Source of the DNA: Desulfobacteraceae bacterium
Lineage (GTDB): Bacteria > Desulfobacterota > DSM-4660 > Desulfatiglandales > Desulfatiglandaceae
Direction: 5' to 3'
NCBI GenBank assembly: GCA_030589715.1
Contig: JAUUVE010000121.1
Location: 1-6,519 of the forward strand
Length of the DNA: 6,519 bases
Below, piece after piece: positions 1 to 5,916 of the stretch. Under the pieces are notes generated by a model that saw only the letters and a program-made list of their open reading frames with translations, made no database searches and was not told the DNA's origin. Position numbers and translations under genes: made by a program. How positions within the stretch are numbered: position 1 is the stretch's first letter; each line of letters opens with the position of its first letter.

Positions 1-172
1 CAGGTCTAACCCCGCATTCCCGGATATTGCTCAAAACCTTTTTCTCTGAACGGCCACACCCGGCATCCACCAATGCGGAATGGCCTGCGAAATTAATCAA
101 GTAGATGGCTGCATCTTCAAAAGATGAGACCTCCCCTCCACCCACCTGAAATATCTCGTTTGTGATTTTCAT
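1..172 (-). CDS. MBL-fold metallohydrolase, N-terminal part (cut by window edge)
   Basis: Only the first 57 residues are in the window. They begin MKITNEIFQVGGGEV and continue with YLINFAGHSALVDAGCGRS, the usual opening of metallo-beta-lactamase-fold hydrolases: two beta strands ending in a conserved 'LVDAG' aspartate-glycine turn just before the helix that precedes the HxHxDH metal site. The metal ligands themselves lie outside the window, so the active site cannot be checked. The ATG start (172-170) is set by a strong Shine-Dalgarno, AGGAGG at 186-181, eight bases upstream. The gene follows echF in the same direction after 189 bases and could be co-transcribed with it. The substrate is unknown; this superfamily includes glyoxalase II, lactonases and many uncharacterised hydrolases. 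A role in the hydrogenase is not implied by the sequence. The gene call is firm, the family call good, and the function open. Confidence 0.85.
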   Translation of the reverse strand, partial: MKITNEIFQVGGGEVSSFEDAAIYLINFAGHSALVDAGCGRSEKKVLSNIRECGVRP

Positions 173-180
173 TCAGATGA

Positions 181-186
181 CCTCCT
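181..186 (-). promoter_or_regulatory. Ribosome binding site of the MBL-fold gene
   Basis: On the minus strand AGGAGG lies eight bases before the ATG at 172-170. It is one of the two best Shine-Dalgarno matches in the window and fixes the start of a gene that is otherwise cut off by the window edge. Confidence 0.8.
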
Positions 187-361
187 GTCCTATCTTGGCG
201 AAAGGCTCTATTGGAATTAAGGGCAGTGGTAATTGAAGAGGTTCCCGATAAGGCATCATCTGGCTATAGGAACTCGGCTTAAGAACTACAAATGAAAGAT
301 AGGGGATATGCTGGGGTGATGATGGACAGGCTGAGAAAAGGTCTTCAGGGTCAAAAAGCGA

Positions 362-736
362 TCACGATGTGTCGTCTTCAGCCTCCTTCTTGTGCTTTTT
401 CTTGATCTCCCCCTTCATGAAAATGACTCCTTTCTTGGTTACCGGCTTCCGATACTCCTGTTTCTGATGCAAACACTTTTCAGGGCAGTTTTCAACGCAC
501 ACACCGCAATATATACAGGCAAAGGGATCACACTGCCAGGTGGCCTCCTTGGTATCCACGGTGATACATTGGGACGGGCATTTGCGGGCACAGGTTCTGC
601 AGAAAACGCAGTCCTTGATTTCGTTATAGAGTTCCCCGCGCGACCGCTCAAAGGTTTCCCTGGTCTCCTTTGGGTAGAGCCTGGTGGAGCTTTTCCTGAA
701 AAGATTTCGGAGAACGTTTGGCGTCATGTTAAACAA
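362..736 (-). CDS. echF: Ech hydrogenase subunit EchF, 2x[4Fe-4S] ferredoxin-like (NuoI family)
   Basis: This is the electron-input subunit of an Ech-type hydrogenase, expected to carry electrons between soluble ferredoxin and the EchC cluster on the cytoplasmic face. The 124-residue protein has two complete [4Fe-4S] motifs of the form CxxCxxCxxxCP: Cys43, 46, 49, 53 and Cys74, 77, 80, 84. Extra cysteines sit at 57, 69 and 88. The N-terminus (NVLRNLFRKSSTRLYP) resembles the amphipathic start of EchF/NuoI proteins that docks on the membrane arm. The C-terminus is a lysine-rich, charged tail. The start is ambiguous: TTG at 736-734 has an AGGG about nine bases upstream, while ATG at 727-725 would remove only three residues but sits too far from that site. 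echF lies 14 bases after the echE stop, so it is surely in the same operon. The TGA stop is followed by 62 further open codons in the same frame (see findings). Length and cluster pattern fit the family well. Confidence 0.93.
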   Translation of the reverse strand: MFNMTPNVLRNLFRKSSTRLYPKETRETFERSRGELYNEIKDCVFCRTCARKCPSQCITVDTKEATWQCDPFACIYCGVCVENCPEKCLHQKQEYRKPVTKKGVIFMKGEIKKKHKKEAEDDTS

Positions 737-750
737 GGCGCTTCACCCTG

Positions 751-1827
751 TTACCTTTCTGTGCAACTGATGCACGGGTCAATGGATAGGACAATCACCG
801 GGACGTCGGCCAGCCCTATCCCCGGGAGCATACTCAACAGAGGCGGAATATTGGCAAAGGTGGGTGTCCTGATCCGCAGCCTGTCCAGATTTTTCTTGCC
901 ATTTCCCTTTATATAGTAAATCAGCTCACCCCGGGGTTGCTCAACCCTGCTGACCACTTCCCCCTCGGGCCTGCCTTTGACCTTCACACTAATTTCGCCC
1001 GTGGGCAGTTTGGATATGGCCTCTCTCCCGAGCTCAATGGCCTGATAGGTCTCCAGAAACCTGACCTTATTTCGGGAGTAGGCATCTCCATCCTTACACA
1101 CCACAGGCTCATAGGTGAGTTCGCCGTAAGCGGCATATCCGAGTTGGCGCATGTCCTGCACCACCCCACTACCACGCAAGGTGGGGCCTACCGCACCCAA
1201 TTCCAGGGCCTGATCCCTTGTCAGGACCCCTTTGCCCACGGTCCGCTTCTTTACCGTATAGTCGTGAAGCAGGACCTTTTCCAGCTCCCTGACCTCCTTT
1301 TCCACCAAATCCAGCTCCGAGAGTATCCAGCGTGTTATGTCAGGGCCCAGGCCTCGTTTTACGCCGCCAATGATATTCACAGAGACATTGACCCTGTTTC
1401 CGCCGGTGGCCTCATTGATGTCCATGACCCTCTCCCGGATCCTCCAGCACTGCATGAACAGGCTTTCAAACCCAAAGGCATCGGCAAACAGCCCAAGCCA
1501 CAAGAGATGGCTCTGGATACGGTGTATTTCCGCCCAGACGACGCGCAGGAACCTGGCCCTGGCAGGGACCTCGATACCCATCAGTTCCTCGATCGCCTGA
1601 CAATAGCATTGGGCGTGTATGGTGGAGCAAATGCCGCAAATACGCTCGCAGATCTGGATCATCTGGTGGAAGTCCCGGATGTCGGCGAGCCTCTCAAGCC
1701 CGCGGTGGACGTATCCGAGCGTGGGTACGGCTTCCTTAACGATTTCATCCTCAAGGACAAGCTTGAGCTGAAGCGGTTCAGGAAAGACCGGATGCTGCGG
1801 TCCGAAAGGTAGGATTGTGCGAGCCAT
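751..1827 (-). CDS. echE: Ech hydrogenase large (catalytic NiFe) subunit EchE
   Basis: This is the catalytic subunit, where protons are reduced to H2 or H2 is split. The protein is 358 residues from ATG 1827-1825 and begins MARTILPFGPQHPVFPEP, the standard opening of group 4 hydrogenase and NuoD-like large subunits. The N-terminal NiFe motif RICGICSTIH (residues 62-71) gives ligands Cys64 and Cys67. The C-terminal motif DPCISCTER (350-358) gives Cys352 and Cys355. All four nickel ligands are therefore present, which separates it from NuoD of complex I, where they are lost. The protein ends exactly at the second motif, with no C-terminal peptide for a maturation protease to remove. The frame stays open for 92 codons upstream of this ATG, but that stretch is repeat-derived and unlike the family, so the longer start is rejected. 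The likely ribosome binding site is a weak AGG seven bases upstream. The gene is separated from echD by a 332-bp repeat-rich spacer and followed by echF. Confidence 0.95.
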   Translation of the reverse strand: MARTILPFGPQHPVFPEPLQLKLVLEDEIVKEAVPTLGYVHRGLERLADIRDFHQMIQICERICGICSTIHAQCYCQAIEELMGIEVPARARFLRVVWAEIHRIQSHLLWLGLFADAFGFESLFMQCWRIRERVMDINEATGGNRVNVSVNIIGGVKRGLGPDITRWILSELDLVEKEVRELEKVLLHDYTVKKRTVGKGVLTRDQALELGAVGPTLRGSGVVQDMRQLGYAAYGELTYEPVVCKDGDAYSRNKVRFLETYQAIELGREAISKLPTGEISVKVKGRPEGEVVSRVEQPRGELIYYIKGNGKKNLDRLRIRTPTFANIPPLLSMLPGIGLADVPVIVLSIDPCISCTER

Positions 1828-1834
1828 TGGTAAA

Positions 1835-1855
1835 CCTAACCCGGATAAACCGGAA
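1835..1855. repeat. Direct repeat copy A (CCTAACCCGG...CCGGAA)
   Basis: This 21-base unit reads CCTAACCCGG, then ATAAA, then CCGGAA. It differs from copy B (1939-1959) at two positions only. On the minus strand it ends in TTAGG, eight bases from the echE start codon, so the repeat edge supplies the only Shine-Dalgarno-like bases for echE. Confidence 0.8.
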
Positions 1856-1869
1856 TTTGGGAATTCTGA

Positions 1870-1891
1870 CCCCAGAGGAATTTCCCTGGGG
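1870..1891. repeat. Near-perfect palindrome in the echD-echE spacer
   Basis: The two 11-base arms CCCCAGAGGAA and TTTCCCTGGGG pair with a single mismatch and no spacer, giving a 22-base palindrome. It lies between the two direct repeat copies. It could form a hairpin in the mRNA or a cruciform; no T-run follows on either strand, so it is not an ordinary terminator. Confidence 0.6.
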
Positions 1892-1906
1892 GGAACCCTA
1901 TTCCAC

Positions 1907-1940
1907 GGGGTGAAATTGAGGAATTTAGGAATTGAACCCC
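1907..1940. repeat. Inverted repeat GGGGT...ACCCC
   Basis: GGGGTGAAATT (1907-1917) pairs with AATTGAACCCC (1930-1940) at 9 of 11 positions, around a 12-base loop. It abuts direct repeat copy B and is part of the composite repeat region rather than a clear terminator. Confidence 0.45.
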
Positions 1941-1959
1941 TAACCCGGACAAGCCGGAA
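1939..1959. repeat. Direct repeat copy B (CCTAACCCGG...CCGGAA)
   Basis: Second copy of the 21-base unit, with CAAG replacing TAAA in the centre (19 of 21 identical to copy A, 104 bases away). The minus-strand reading, CCGGCTTGTCCGGGTTAGG, has the look of an interspersed repeat scattered through a genome; this cannot be confirmed from one window. Confidence 0.8.
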
Positions 1960-1971
1960 CCAAAAAGGGTC

Positions 1972-1997
1972 TCTTGCAAAGGCGCAAAGACGCCGAG
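1972..1997. repeat. 'GCAAAGGCGCAAAGACGCC' interspersed repeat tract
   Basis: The core GCAAAGGCGCAAAGACGCC has an internal GCAAAG repeat. Reduced echoes follow at 2028-2035 (CCTTTGCG, inverted) and 2078-2088. Similar 'CTTTGCGTCTTTGCGCC' tracts are common between genes in many Desulfobacterota and related genomes, which is general familiarity on my part and not a search result. It lies inside the operon and should be transcribed with it. Confidence 0.6.
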
Positions 1998-2045
1998 TTT
2001 TTTTAACAAATCTTTCATTGTTGTTTTCCTTTGCGGGCCTTGCCT

Positions 2046-2076
2046 GCCCCGTAGGTCCGGAAGATCGTACTGGGGC
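2046..2076. repeat. GC-rich hairpin in the echD-echE spacer
   Basis: GCCCCGTA (2046-2053) pairs with TAC-T-GGGGC (2068-2076), leaving one unpaired T. The loop is about 14 bases. No T-tract follows on the minus strand. In an ech mRNA this would be one of several stable stems between the echD and echE coding regions. Confidence 0.5.
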
Positions 2077-2102
2077 GGCTTTGCGTGATATACGTAACCC
2101 CA

Positions 2103-2124
2103 AAATTTCTCTTGGCGGAAATTT
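2103..2124. repeat. Hairpin AAATTTC-N8-GAAATTT downstream of echD
   Basis: Seven-base perfect arms (2103-2109 and 2118-2124) with an eight-base loop begin about 36 bases after the echD stop. On the minus strand only four T bases (partly in the stem) follow, so termination would be weak at best. It may mark the edge of the repeat insertion or stabilise the echABCD part of the transcript. Confidence 0.5.
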
Positions 2125-2159
2125 GTGACCATTTTGAGTATATTTCCATTTGTAAGAGA

Positions 2160-2537
2160 CTAACTTGCCTTATGCTCCTCTTCGGAGACCGTGATTCTAC
2201 AGTAAGGCGCGCCCTGGACTTCCTCTTCAAGATAGAGTGTGCGATCGTAGTCGAGGACAAGACCGTCGAAACGGATACCGAACTGATCCTGGATTTCGTT
2301 TTCCACGAGAAATGCAGCGAAGTAGACCGGTGAGATGCTCGGAGCTGCCTCCTTTTTCGGTATTGTAAGCCGTAAGTGCTTGAGAACCAGGTCCTTGTCA
2401 AAGTGGTAAAGGATGTCAACAGTGTCTGCGTCCAGTTCCACGCAGGACATGGTAACAAATCGATACCCGCTCCTTTTCATGTCTACGGTCTCATTTAAGA
2501 CGGTGTCCGGAGTTACAGAAATCACTTCCTCTTTCAC
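2160..2537 (-). CDS. echD: Ech hydrogenase subunit EchD (NuoC-like, 30 kDa family)
   Basis: EchD is the small hydrophilic linker subunit corresponding to NuoC of complex I, binding the small and large hydrogenase subunits; it carries no cofactor. The 125-residue protein shows the family pattern: an early beta-rich stretch (GYRFVTMSCVELDADTVDIL, residues 24-43), YHFDKD (44-49), and the signature region 69-106 with SPVYFAAFLVENEIQDQFGI (69-88), where the ENEIQDQFGI helix-turn is the conserved NuoC hallmark. Length fits Ech-type proteins, which are shorter than NuoC. The start is GTG at 2537-2535, overlapping the echC TGA as GTGA, so translation is probably coupled to echC. An AAGG about nine bases upstream can act as ribosome binding site. 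The sequence of this family diverges fast, so position in the operon adds to the call. The gene is followed by the repeat-rich spacer rather than directly by echE. Confidence 0.9.
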   Translation of the reverse strand: MKEEVISVTPDTVLNETVDMKRSGYRFVTMSCVELDADTVDILYHFDKDLVLKHLRLTIPKKEAAPSISPVYFAAFLVENEIQDQFGIRFDGLVLDYDRTLYLEEEVQGAPYCRITVSEEEHKAS

Positions 2538-2983
2538 GACTTATCACCTTTTTTTTCGGCGAATTTTTCCAGGCCCGTGACTACGCCGTCGATAATGGCC
2601 TCTGGTTTGGGGGGGCAACCCGGGACGTAGACATCAACAGGGATGATTTTGTCCACACCGCCTATCACATTATAGGCCTCGCGGAAGATACCCCCGGTCA
2701 GACCGCAGGAGCCAAGGGCTACCACGATCTTTGGGTCGGGCATCTGTTCGGCCAAATTGGCCAGGACCTTCTTGTTGCGGTGGTTTACCGTACCGGTCAC
2801 CAGCAGAAGATCGGCGTGTTTGGGATTACCCACATTGATAATGCCAAAGCGCTCAATGTCGTAGACCGGGGTCAGGCAGGCCAGAACCTCGATGTCGCAG
2901 CCATTGCAACTGCCGCAGTCAAAGTGTAGCAGCCACGGGGATTTGGCCCGGGATTTCCTGATGAATGCCTTGATGGTGTCCAT
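2534..2983 (-). CDS. echC: Ech hydrogenase small subunit EchC (NuoB-like, [4Fe-4S])
   Basis: EchC is the electron-transfer small subunit that holds the proximal [4Fe-4S] cluster next to the NiFe site of EchE. The 149-residue protein has the group 4 cluster motif CGSCNGCDIEVLA (residues 23-35), then GSCGLTGGIF (91-100) and VPGCPPKPEAI (120-130). The four expected ligands are Cys26, Cys29, Cys93 and Cys123; Cys23 is an additional residue. It lacks the twin-arginine signal and the extra clusters of periplasmic uptake hydrogenases, so it works on the cytoplasmic side. The start ATG 2983-2981 has AAGGG six bases upstream, overlapping the echB stop codon; the gap to echB is nine bases. The 3' end contains a run of eight A on the coding strand and overlaps echD by four bases. 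Confidence 0.95.
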   Translation of the reverse strand: MDTIKAFIRKSRAKSPWLLHFDCGSCNGCDIEVLACLTPVYDIERFGIINVGNPKHADLLLVTGTVNHRNKKVLANLAEQMPDPKIVVALGSCGLTGGIFREAYNVIGGVDKIIPVDVYVPGCPPKPEAIIDGVVTGLEKFAEKKGDKS

Positions 2984-2992
2984 AGCCGACCC

Positions 2993-3844
2993 TTATCGCC
3001 CATGCAGCCAGATGAGGTTCACAAAGCTCATGGCCAGCCCCATGGTCCAGACATAGCCGAGCATCCATTGCCAGGTCATACGGGCCATGATGTTGTCTAT
3101 AAGGATTTCGCACAGATAGGTAACTCCCACAAGGACTAATACGCCGATCCAGCTAGTGGCCCAGAAAAGCGAGCACAGGCCCAGAATCAGGACCACCTCA
3201 TACCAGTGGCCTATCTCCACCAGGGCCAAGTAGCGTCCCGAATATTCGGTCAAAAACCCCTTCACCAGCTCCTGGTGGGCATGGTGGGAGGTGGAAAAGT
3301 CGAACGGGGACTTACGGAGCTTTATGGTTAAGGCATAGCATAGGACTATATAAAGGAGCGGGAGGCTCACCAGGAGAGGCTTTGTTTGAGCCAGGATTTC
3401 AGAGATCTTGAAGCTGCCCGTTACAAGGTAGATGCCCACAAATACCAAAACAATTAGGGGCTCATAGGTCAGGATCTGGATGAGTTCGCGGTTGGCCCCC
3501 ACCTGGCTGTAAGGAGATGTGGTCGAGAAGGCACCAATGACCAGGAAGATTGCACCAAATGCCTGCACAAACAGGATCAGCAGCAGGTCGGACTGGAGGA
3601 AAAAGAGGACAACGGAAAGCATGGTCGCTGTGATATAGACATGGGCACAAAATACCTGCCACCCATTGACCACCAGCCTCTCCTTTCCAAAGAGCTTTAT
3701 TACGTCGAAAAAGGGTTGCCAGATGGGCGGGCCGTAACGCGACTGGAGCCAGGCGGTCAAGCGCCTGTCCACACCGGCGATCAGGCCACCCAAGAGGGGG
3801 GCCGCAACGGCCCCAATAATTACCAGGATCACGCCCCTGATCAC
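2993..3844 (-). CDS. echB: Ech hydrogenase membrane subunit EchB (NuoH-like)
   Basis: EchB is the NuoH-like membrane protein that connects the hydrogenase module to the ion-pumping subunit. The protein is 283 residues from GTG 3844-3842, with about eight hydrophobic segments. NuoH-family landmarks are all visible: GLIAGVDRRLTAWLQSRYGP followed by P-IWQPFFDVIKLFGKE (residues 20-55), GANRELIQILTYEP (116-129), and the charged cytoplasmic loop SPFDFSTSHHAHQELVKGFL-TEYSG (179-203), then LALVEIGHWYE (206-216). The HHAHQE version of this loop is typical of Ech/Coo-type rather than complex I proteins. An ATG-equivalent start 42 bases upstream exists, but the GTG is preferred because AGGAGG lies six bases before it and it overlaps the echA stop as GTGA, indicating coupled translation. 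The gene is followed by echC after nine bases. Confidence 0.93.
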   Translation of the reverse strand: MIRGVILVIIGAVAAPLLGGLIAGVDRRLTAWLQSRYGPPIWQPFFDVIKLFGKERLVVNGWQVFCAHVYITATMLSVVLFFLQSDLLLILFVQAFGAIFLVIGAFSTTSPYSQVGANRELIQILTYEPLIVLVFVGIYLVTGSFKISEILAQTKPLLVSLPLLYIVLCYALTIKLRKSPFDFSTSHHAHQELVKGFLTEYSGRYLALVEIGHWYEVVLILGLCSLFWATSWIGVLVLVGVTYLCEILIDNIMARMTWQWMLGYVWTMGLAMSFVNLIWLHGR

Positions 3845-5742
3845 AGCGCCCCTCCTATCAAGAGTGCCACAAGCATCCCCCCGCAAACGTTGAACCAGAC
3901 TGTCAGTCTTTGCTCTCCGAAGATGGATTCAAAGTAGTAGGCCCCGGACGAAACAGCCACCGGTTTCCTCATAGGGCCCTCAAATGATTCCGGGTCCGTT
4001 GTTTGCGCACCACACAGGTAGGGGCCGGAAGTGCGAGCCTTTTGCGCCTTTTTGGCGGCGTAGACGGCGTAAATGAATCCCAAGGCGAGGACCAGGATAA
4101 CCGGATAGAGCAGGAATGCCCCCGTGGGATTCTCGAATATCCCTGCTCGAACGGAAAAGGAAGGGGCGGAGAGGATCGGGGCGACCAAGTTAGAATAGAG
4201 TAAGGGTGCGCACAGGCTTAGGACCACCGCACCCCCTACCAGAGCCAAAAGGGGAAGGCGTGTCAATACCCCCTGCCTTTCGGGCTCCACATGCGACCCG
4301 TAAGGGGCGCTCAATAAGATTCCGGCCCACCTGGCCCAGTACATGACCATAAGGGCACTCCCCACGGCAAGTAGGACCATCACGAAGAGATGTTTGGATG
4401 CGGCCTCTAAAGCCATCCATTTGCTCAAGAGCACGCCGAATGGAGGGAGCATCATGGTGACCATCCCGAGTATGGCGATGAGTGTTGTCCGGGGCATTTT
4501 GGCGTAGAGTCCGCGCATGACCTCAATGTCGCGGCTCCCAATATGCTGCTCAATATCTCCCACGCAAAGAAAGAGCAAGGCCTTTGAGAATGCATGGAAT
4601 ATAATCAACAGGATGCCTGCGGTAATGGCCTCGGGGGTGTTTATGCCTGCACAGGCAAAGATGAGACCCAGGTTGCCAATGGTGGAGTATGCCAGTACTT
4701 TTTTGCCGTTGCTCTGACTCACCGCCATGGCCGAAGTAGCCAGAAAGGTGAAGGCGCCACATACGGCCAGGGACTGGCTCAGGAATGTGCCGGCATAACC
4801 CGGGGCAAACCGGAGCGCAATGTATGCTCCGGCCTTGACCATGGTGCTTGAGTGCAACAGGGCCGATGTGGGGGTGGGGGCAACCATGGCCCCCAAGAGC
4901 CAGCTCTGGAAGGGAATCTGGGCGGCCTTGACCATACCGGCGAAGCACAGCAAGGCGAGCGGGGTTAACATGATCCCGCCCATGTGGCCTCCCCGAATAA
5001 GTTCTTGGGCGTCAACGGTGCCCTGGGTTATATAGGCCAAAATCATGGCTACTATAAAGGCTGCCCCAGCAAGGCAATTCATCCAGAGGGCCCGAACTGC
5101 ATTCTTGAGGGCGGTCTCGGTTCGGTCATGACTGATCAGCATAAAGGAGCCCAGGGTGGTTACCTCGAAAAACACGTACATAAAGATAATATTGTTGGAG
5201 AGGACAAGGCCGTTCATGGCCCCTATTATCATCACAAGAAAGGCAAAGAACTTTGGCTGCCTGGATTTTTTTAGTCCCTGATGTTCTTCGTGTTTATTCA
5301 TGTAAGGGATTGCGAATACGCAGATAAGCGGACCCACTATCGATATGATAAGGACCATGATAAGGGAGAGGTTGTCGGCAAAAAACAGGGGAAAGGTCTT
5401 GCTGTGATCGACCATGAAGAGTTCAAAATAATCGAGCGCTACAATTTGGAAGATGATGAGGATCTTGGTGAAGAGGTGCCGGTGTTTGAACCCGTAATAT
5501 AACATGGTCAGGAGAAGGCCGTCGTCGCCCCATATGATCCACCAGTGGATTGGGATGTTTAAGAGTGGAGGGGGCGTATGGGAAAAGGGGGCTTTGGTGA
5601 AGAGGAGGATTGAGGTGACGGCCAGCAGGCAGCCCATTGCAAGAACGATGAAGGAACGGATGTGACTAATTCTTACAAAGTAGCAGAGGGCTGCGGCAAT
5701 AAACGGCCCAAGGATCAGGATAAAAAGAAGCGTATTCAGCAT
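3841..5742 (-). CDS. echA: Ech hydrogenase membrane subunit EchA (NuoL/antiporter-like)
   Basis: EchA is the large polytopic subunit of the membrane arm, related to NuoL/M/N and Mrp antiporter subunits, expected to move H+ or Na+ when electrons pass from ferredoxin to protons. The 633-residue protein has roughly 14-16 hydrophobic segments. Key charged residues of the family are present: Glu193 within FMYVFFEVTTLGSF (187-200), Lys272 in GMVKAAQIPFQSWL (269-282), the motif APTPTSALLHSSTMVKAG (288-305) with Lys303, His383 and Lys387 in HAFSKALLF, and Lys441 in GVLLSKWMALEA. The first ~120 residues include an Ech-type segment with YYGFKHRHLFTKILIIFQ. The C-terminus (571-633) is a hydrophilic YLCGAQTTDPESF loop and a last helix. 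Start ATG 5742-5740 has a weak GGA five bases upstream. It is the first gene of the operon, about 93 bases after a predicted sigma-70 transcription start, and overlaps echB by four bases. The ion used cannot be read from the sequence. Confidence 0.94.
   Translation of the reverse strand: MLNTLLFILILGPFIAAALCYFVRISHIRSFIVLAMGCLLAVTSILLFTKAPFSHTPPPLLNIPIHWWIIWGDDGLLLTMLYYGFKHRHLFTKILIIFQIVALDYFELFMVDHSKTFPLFFADNLSLIMVLIISIVGPLICVFAIPYMNKHEEHQGLKKSRQPKFFAFLVMIIGAMNGLVLSNNIIFMYVFFEVTTLGSFMLISHDRTETALKNAVRALWMNCLAGAAFIVAMILAYITQGTVDAQELIRGGHMGGIMLTPLALLCFAGMVKAAQIPFQSWLLGAMVAPTPTSALLHSSTMVKAGAYIALRFAPGYAGTFLSQSLAVCGAFTFLATSAMAVSQSNGKKVLAYSTIGNLGLIFACAGINTPEAITAGILLIIFHAFSKALLFLCVGDIEQHIGSRDIEVMRGLYAKMPRTTLIAILGMVTMMLPPFGVLLSKWMALEAASKHLFVMVLLAVGSALMVMYWARWAGILLSAPYGSHVEPERQGVLTRLPLLALVGGAVVLSLCAPLLYSNLVAPILSAPSFSVRAGIFENPTGAFLLYPVILVLALGFIYAVYAAKKAQKARTSGPYLCGAQTTDPESFEGPMRKPVAVSSGAYYFESIFGEQRLTVWFNVCGGMLVALLIGGAL
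3851..3856 (-). promoter_or_regulatory. Ribosome binding site deciding the echB GTG start
   Basis: AGGAGG on the minus strand lies six bases before GTG 3844-3842, inside the end of echA. It is the best Shine-Dalgarno within the operon and selects this GTG over the in-frame codon 42 bases upstream. Confidence 0.85.
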
Positions 5743-5765
5743 GGCGATCCAGGTTCTCTAGCCCG

Positions 5766-5785
5766 GTGGCGCACAAAAGCACCAC
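5766..5785 (-). promoter_or_regulatory. Hairpin in the echA 5' leader
   Basis: On the minus strand GTGGTGC pairs with GCGCCAC (one G-U pair) around a six-base loop TTTTGT. It ends about 23 bases before the echA start, within the leader expected from the sigma-70 promoter. It leaves the weak echA ribosome binding site free. It could stabilise the mRNA; no known regulatory RNA class is recognised. Confidence 0.4.
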
Positions 5786-5841
5786 AGATAAGTATGCAAT
5801 GTCAAAGACAACATGCGAATAAGGCCTTTTGAGATGGGCGT

Positions 5842-5870
5842 AGCATAGGACAAAGAGGGATCAGTGTCAA
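5842..5870 (-). promoter_or_regulatory. Sigma-70-type promoter of the ech operon
   Basis: On the minus strand there is a perfect -35 box TTGACA (5870-5865), a 17-base spacer and a -10 box TATGCT (5847-5842, four of six consensus bases). Transcription should start near 5835, giving a leader of about 93 bases before the echA ATG. It is the best vegetative promoter match seen in the window, lies just downstream of an intrinsic terminator, and points at echA. Confidence 0.7.
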
Positions 5871-5916
5871 GGGTCTGGGTGTGGGCGCACCGAGCGGCGG
5901 GTCAAAAGGGAGTGTG

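Larger units (their letters stand above)
1828..2159. other. Repeat-rich spacer splitting the ech operon between echD and echE
   Basis: The other ech junctions range from a 4-base overlap to a 14-base gap; this one is 332 bases. It contains a 21-base direct repeat in two copies (1835-1855 and 1939-1959), a 'GCAAAGGCGCAAAGACGCC' tract (1976-1994), a further CCTTTGCG (2028-2035) and GCTTTGCGTGA (2078-2088), and at least four palindromes (1870-1891, 1907-1940, 2046-2076, 2103-2124). I see no transposase, no good promoter and no T-tracted terminator. Most likely it is an accumulation of short interspersed repeats inserted into an originally compact operon. Two minus-strand frames are open across most of it, but neither resembles a known protein. 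Confidence 0.75.

Noticed and set aside
392..916. 174-codon plus-strand frame
   Set aside because: It is antisense to echF and the end of echE, both firmly identified by their cysteine motifs; treated as a shadow.
937..1812. 291-codon open frame on the plus strand
   Set aside because: It is exactly antisense to echE, whose NiFe motifs make the minus-strand frame certain. The plus-strand translation resembles no family, and no promoter or ribosome binding site is evident.
1828..2103. N-terminal extension of EchE by 92 residues
   Set aside because: The extension is encoded by repeat DNA, starts with TTG, and lies before the typical MxRxxxPFGPQHP opening of the family.
2015..2458. 147-codon minus-strand frame overlapping echD
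   Set aside because: It runs in a different frame through echD, which shows the NuoC-like signature; the overlapping frame has no family resemblance.
2549..2556. Run of eight A (coding strand) near the end of echC as a programmed frameshift site
   Set aside because: A -1 shift meets a stop after one more codon and a +1 shift does not join the echD frame, so no meaningful fusion results.
751..5742. Complex I (Nuo) or Mrp antiporter instead of a hydrogenase
   Set aside because: EchE retains all four NiFe cysteines, there are only six subunits in Ech order, and the loop of the NuoH-like protein is of Ech type.
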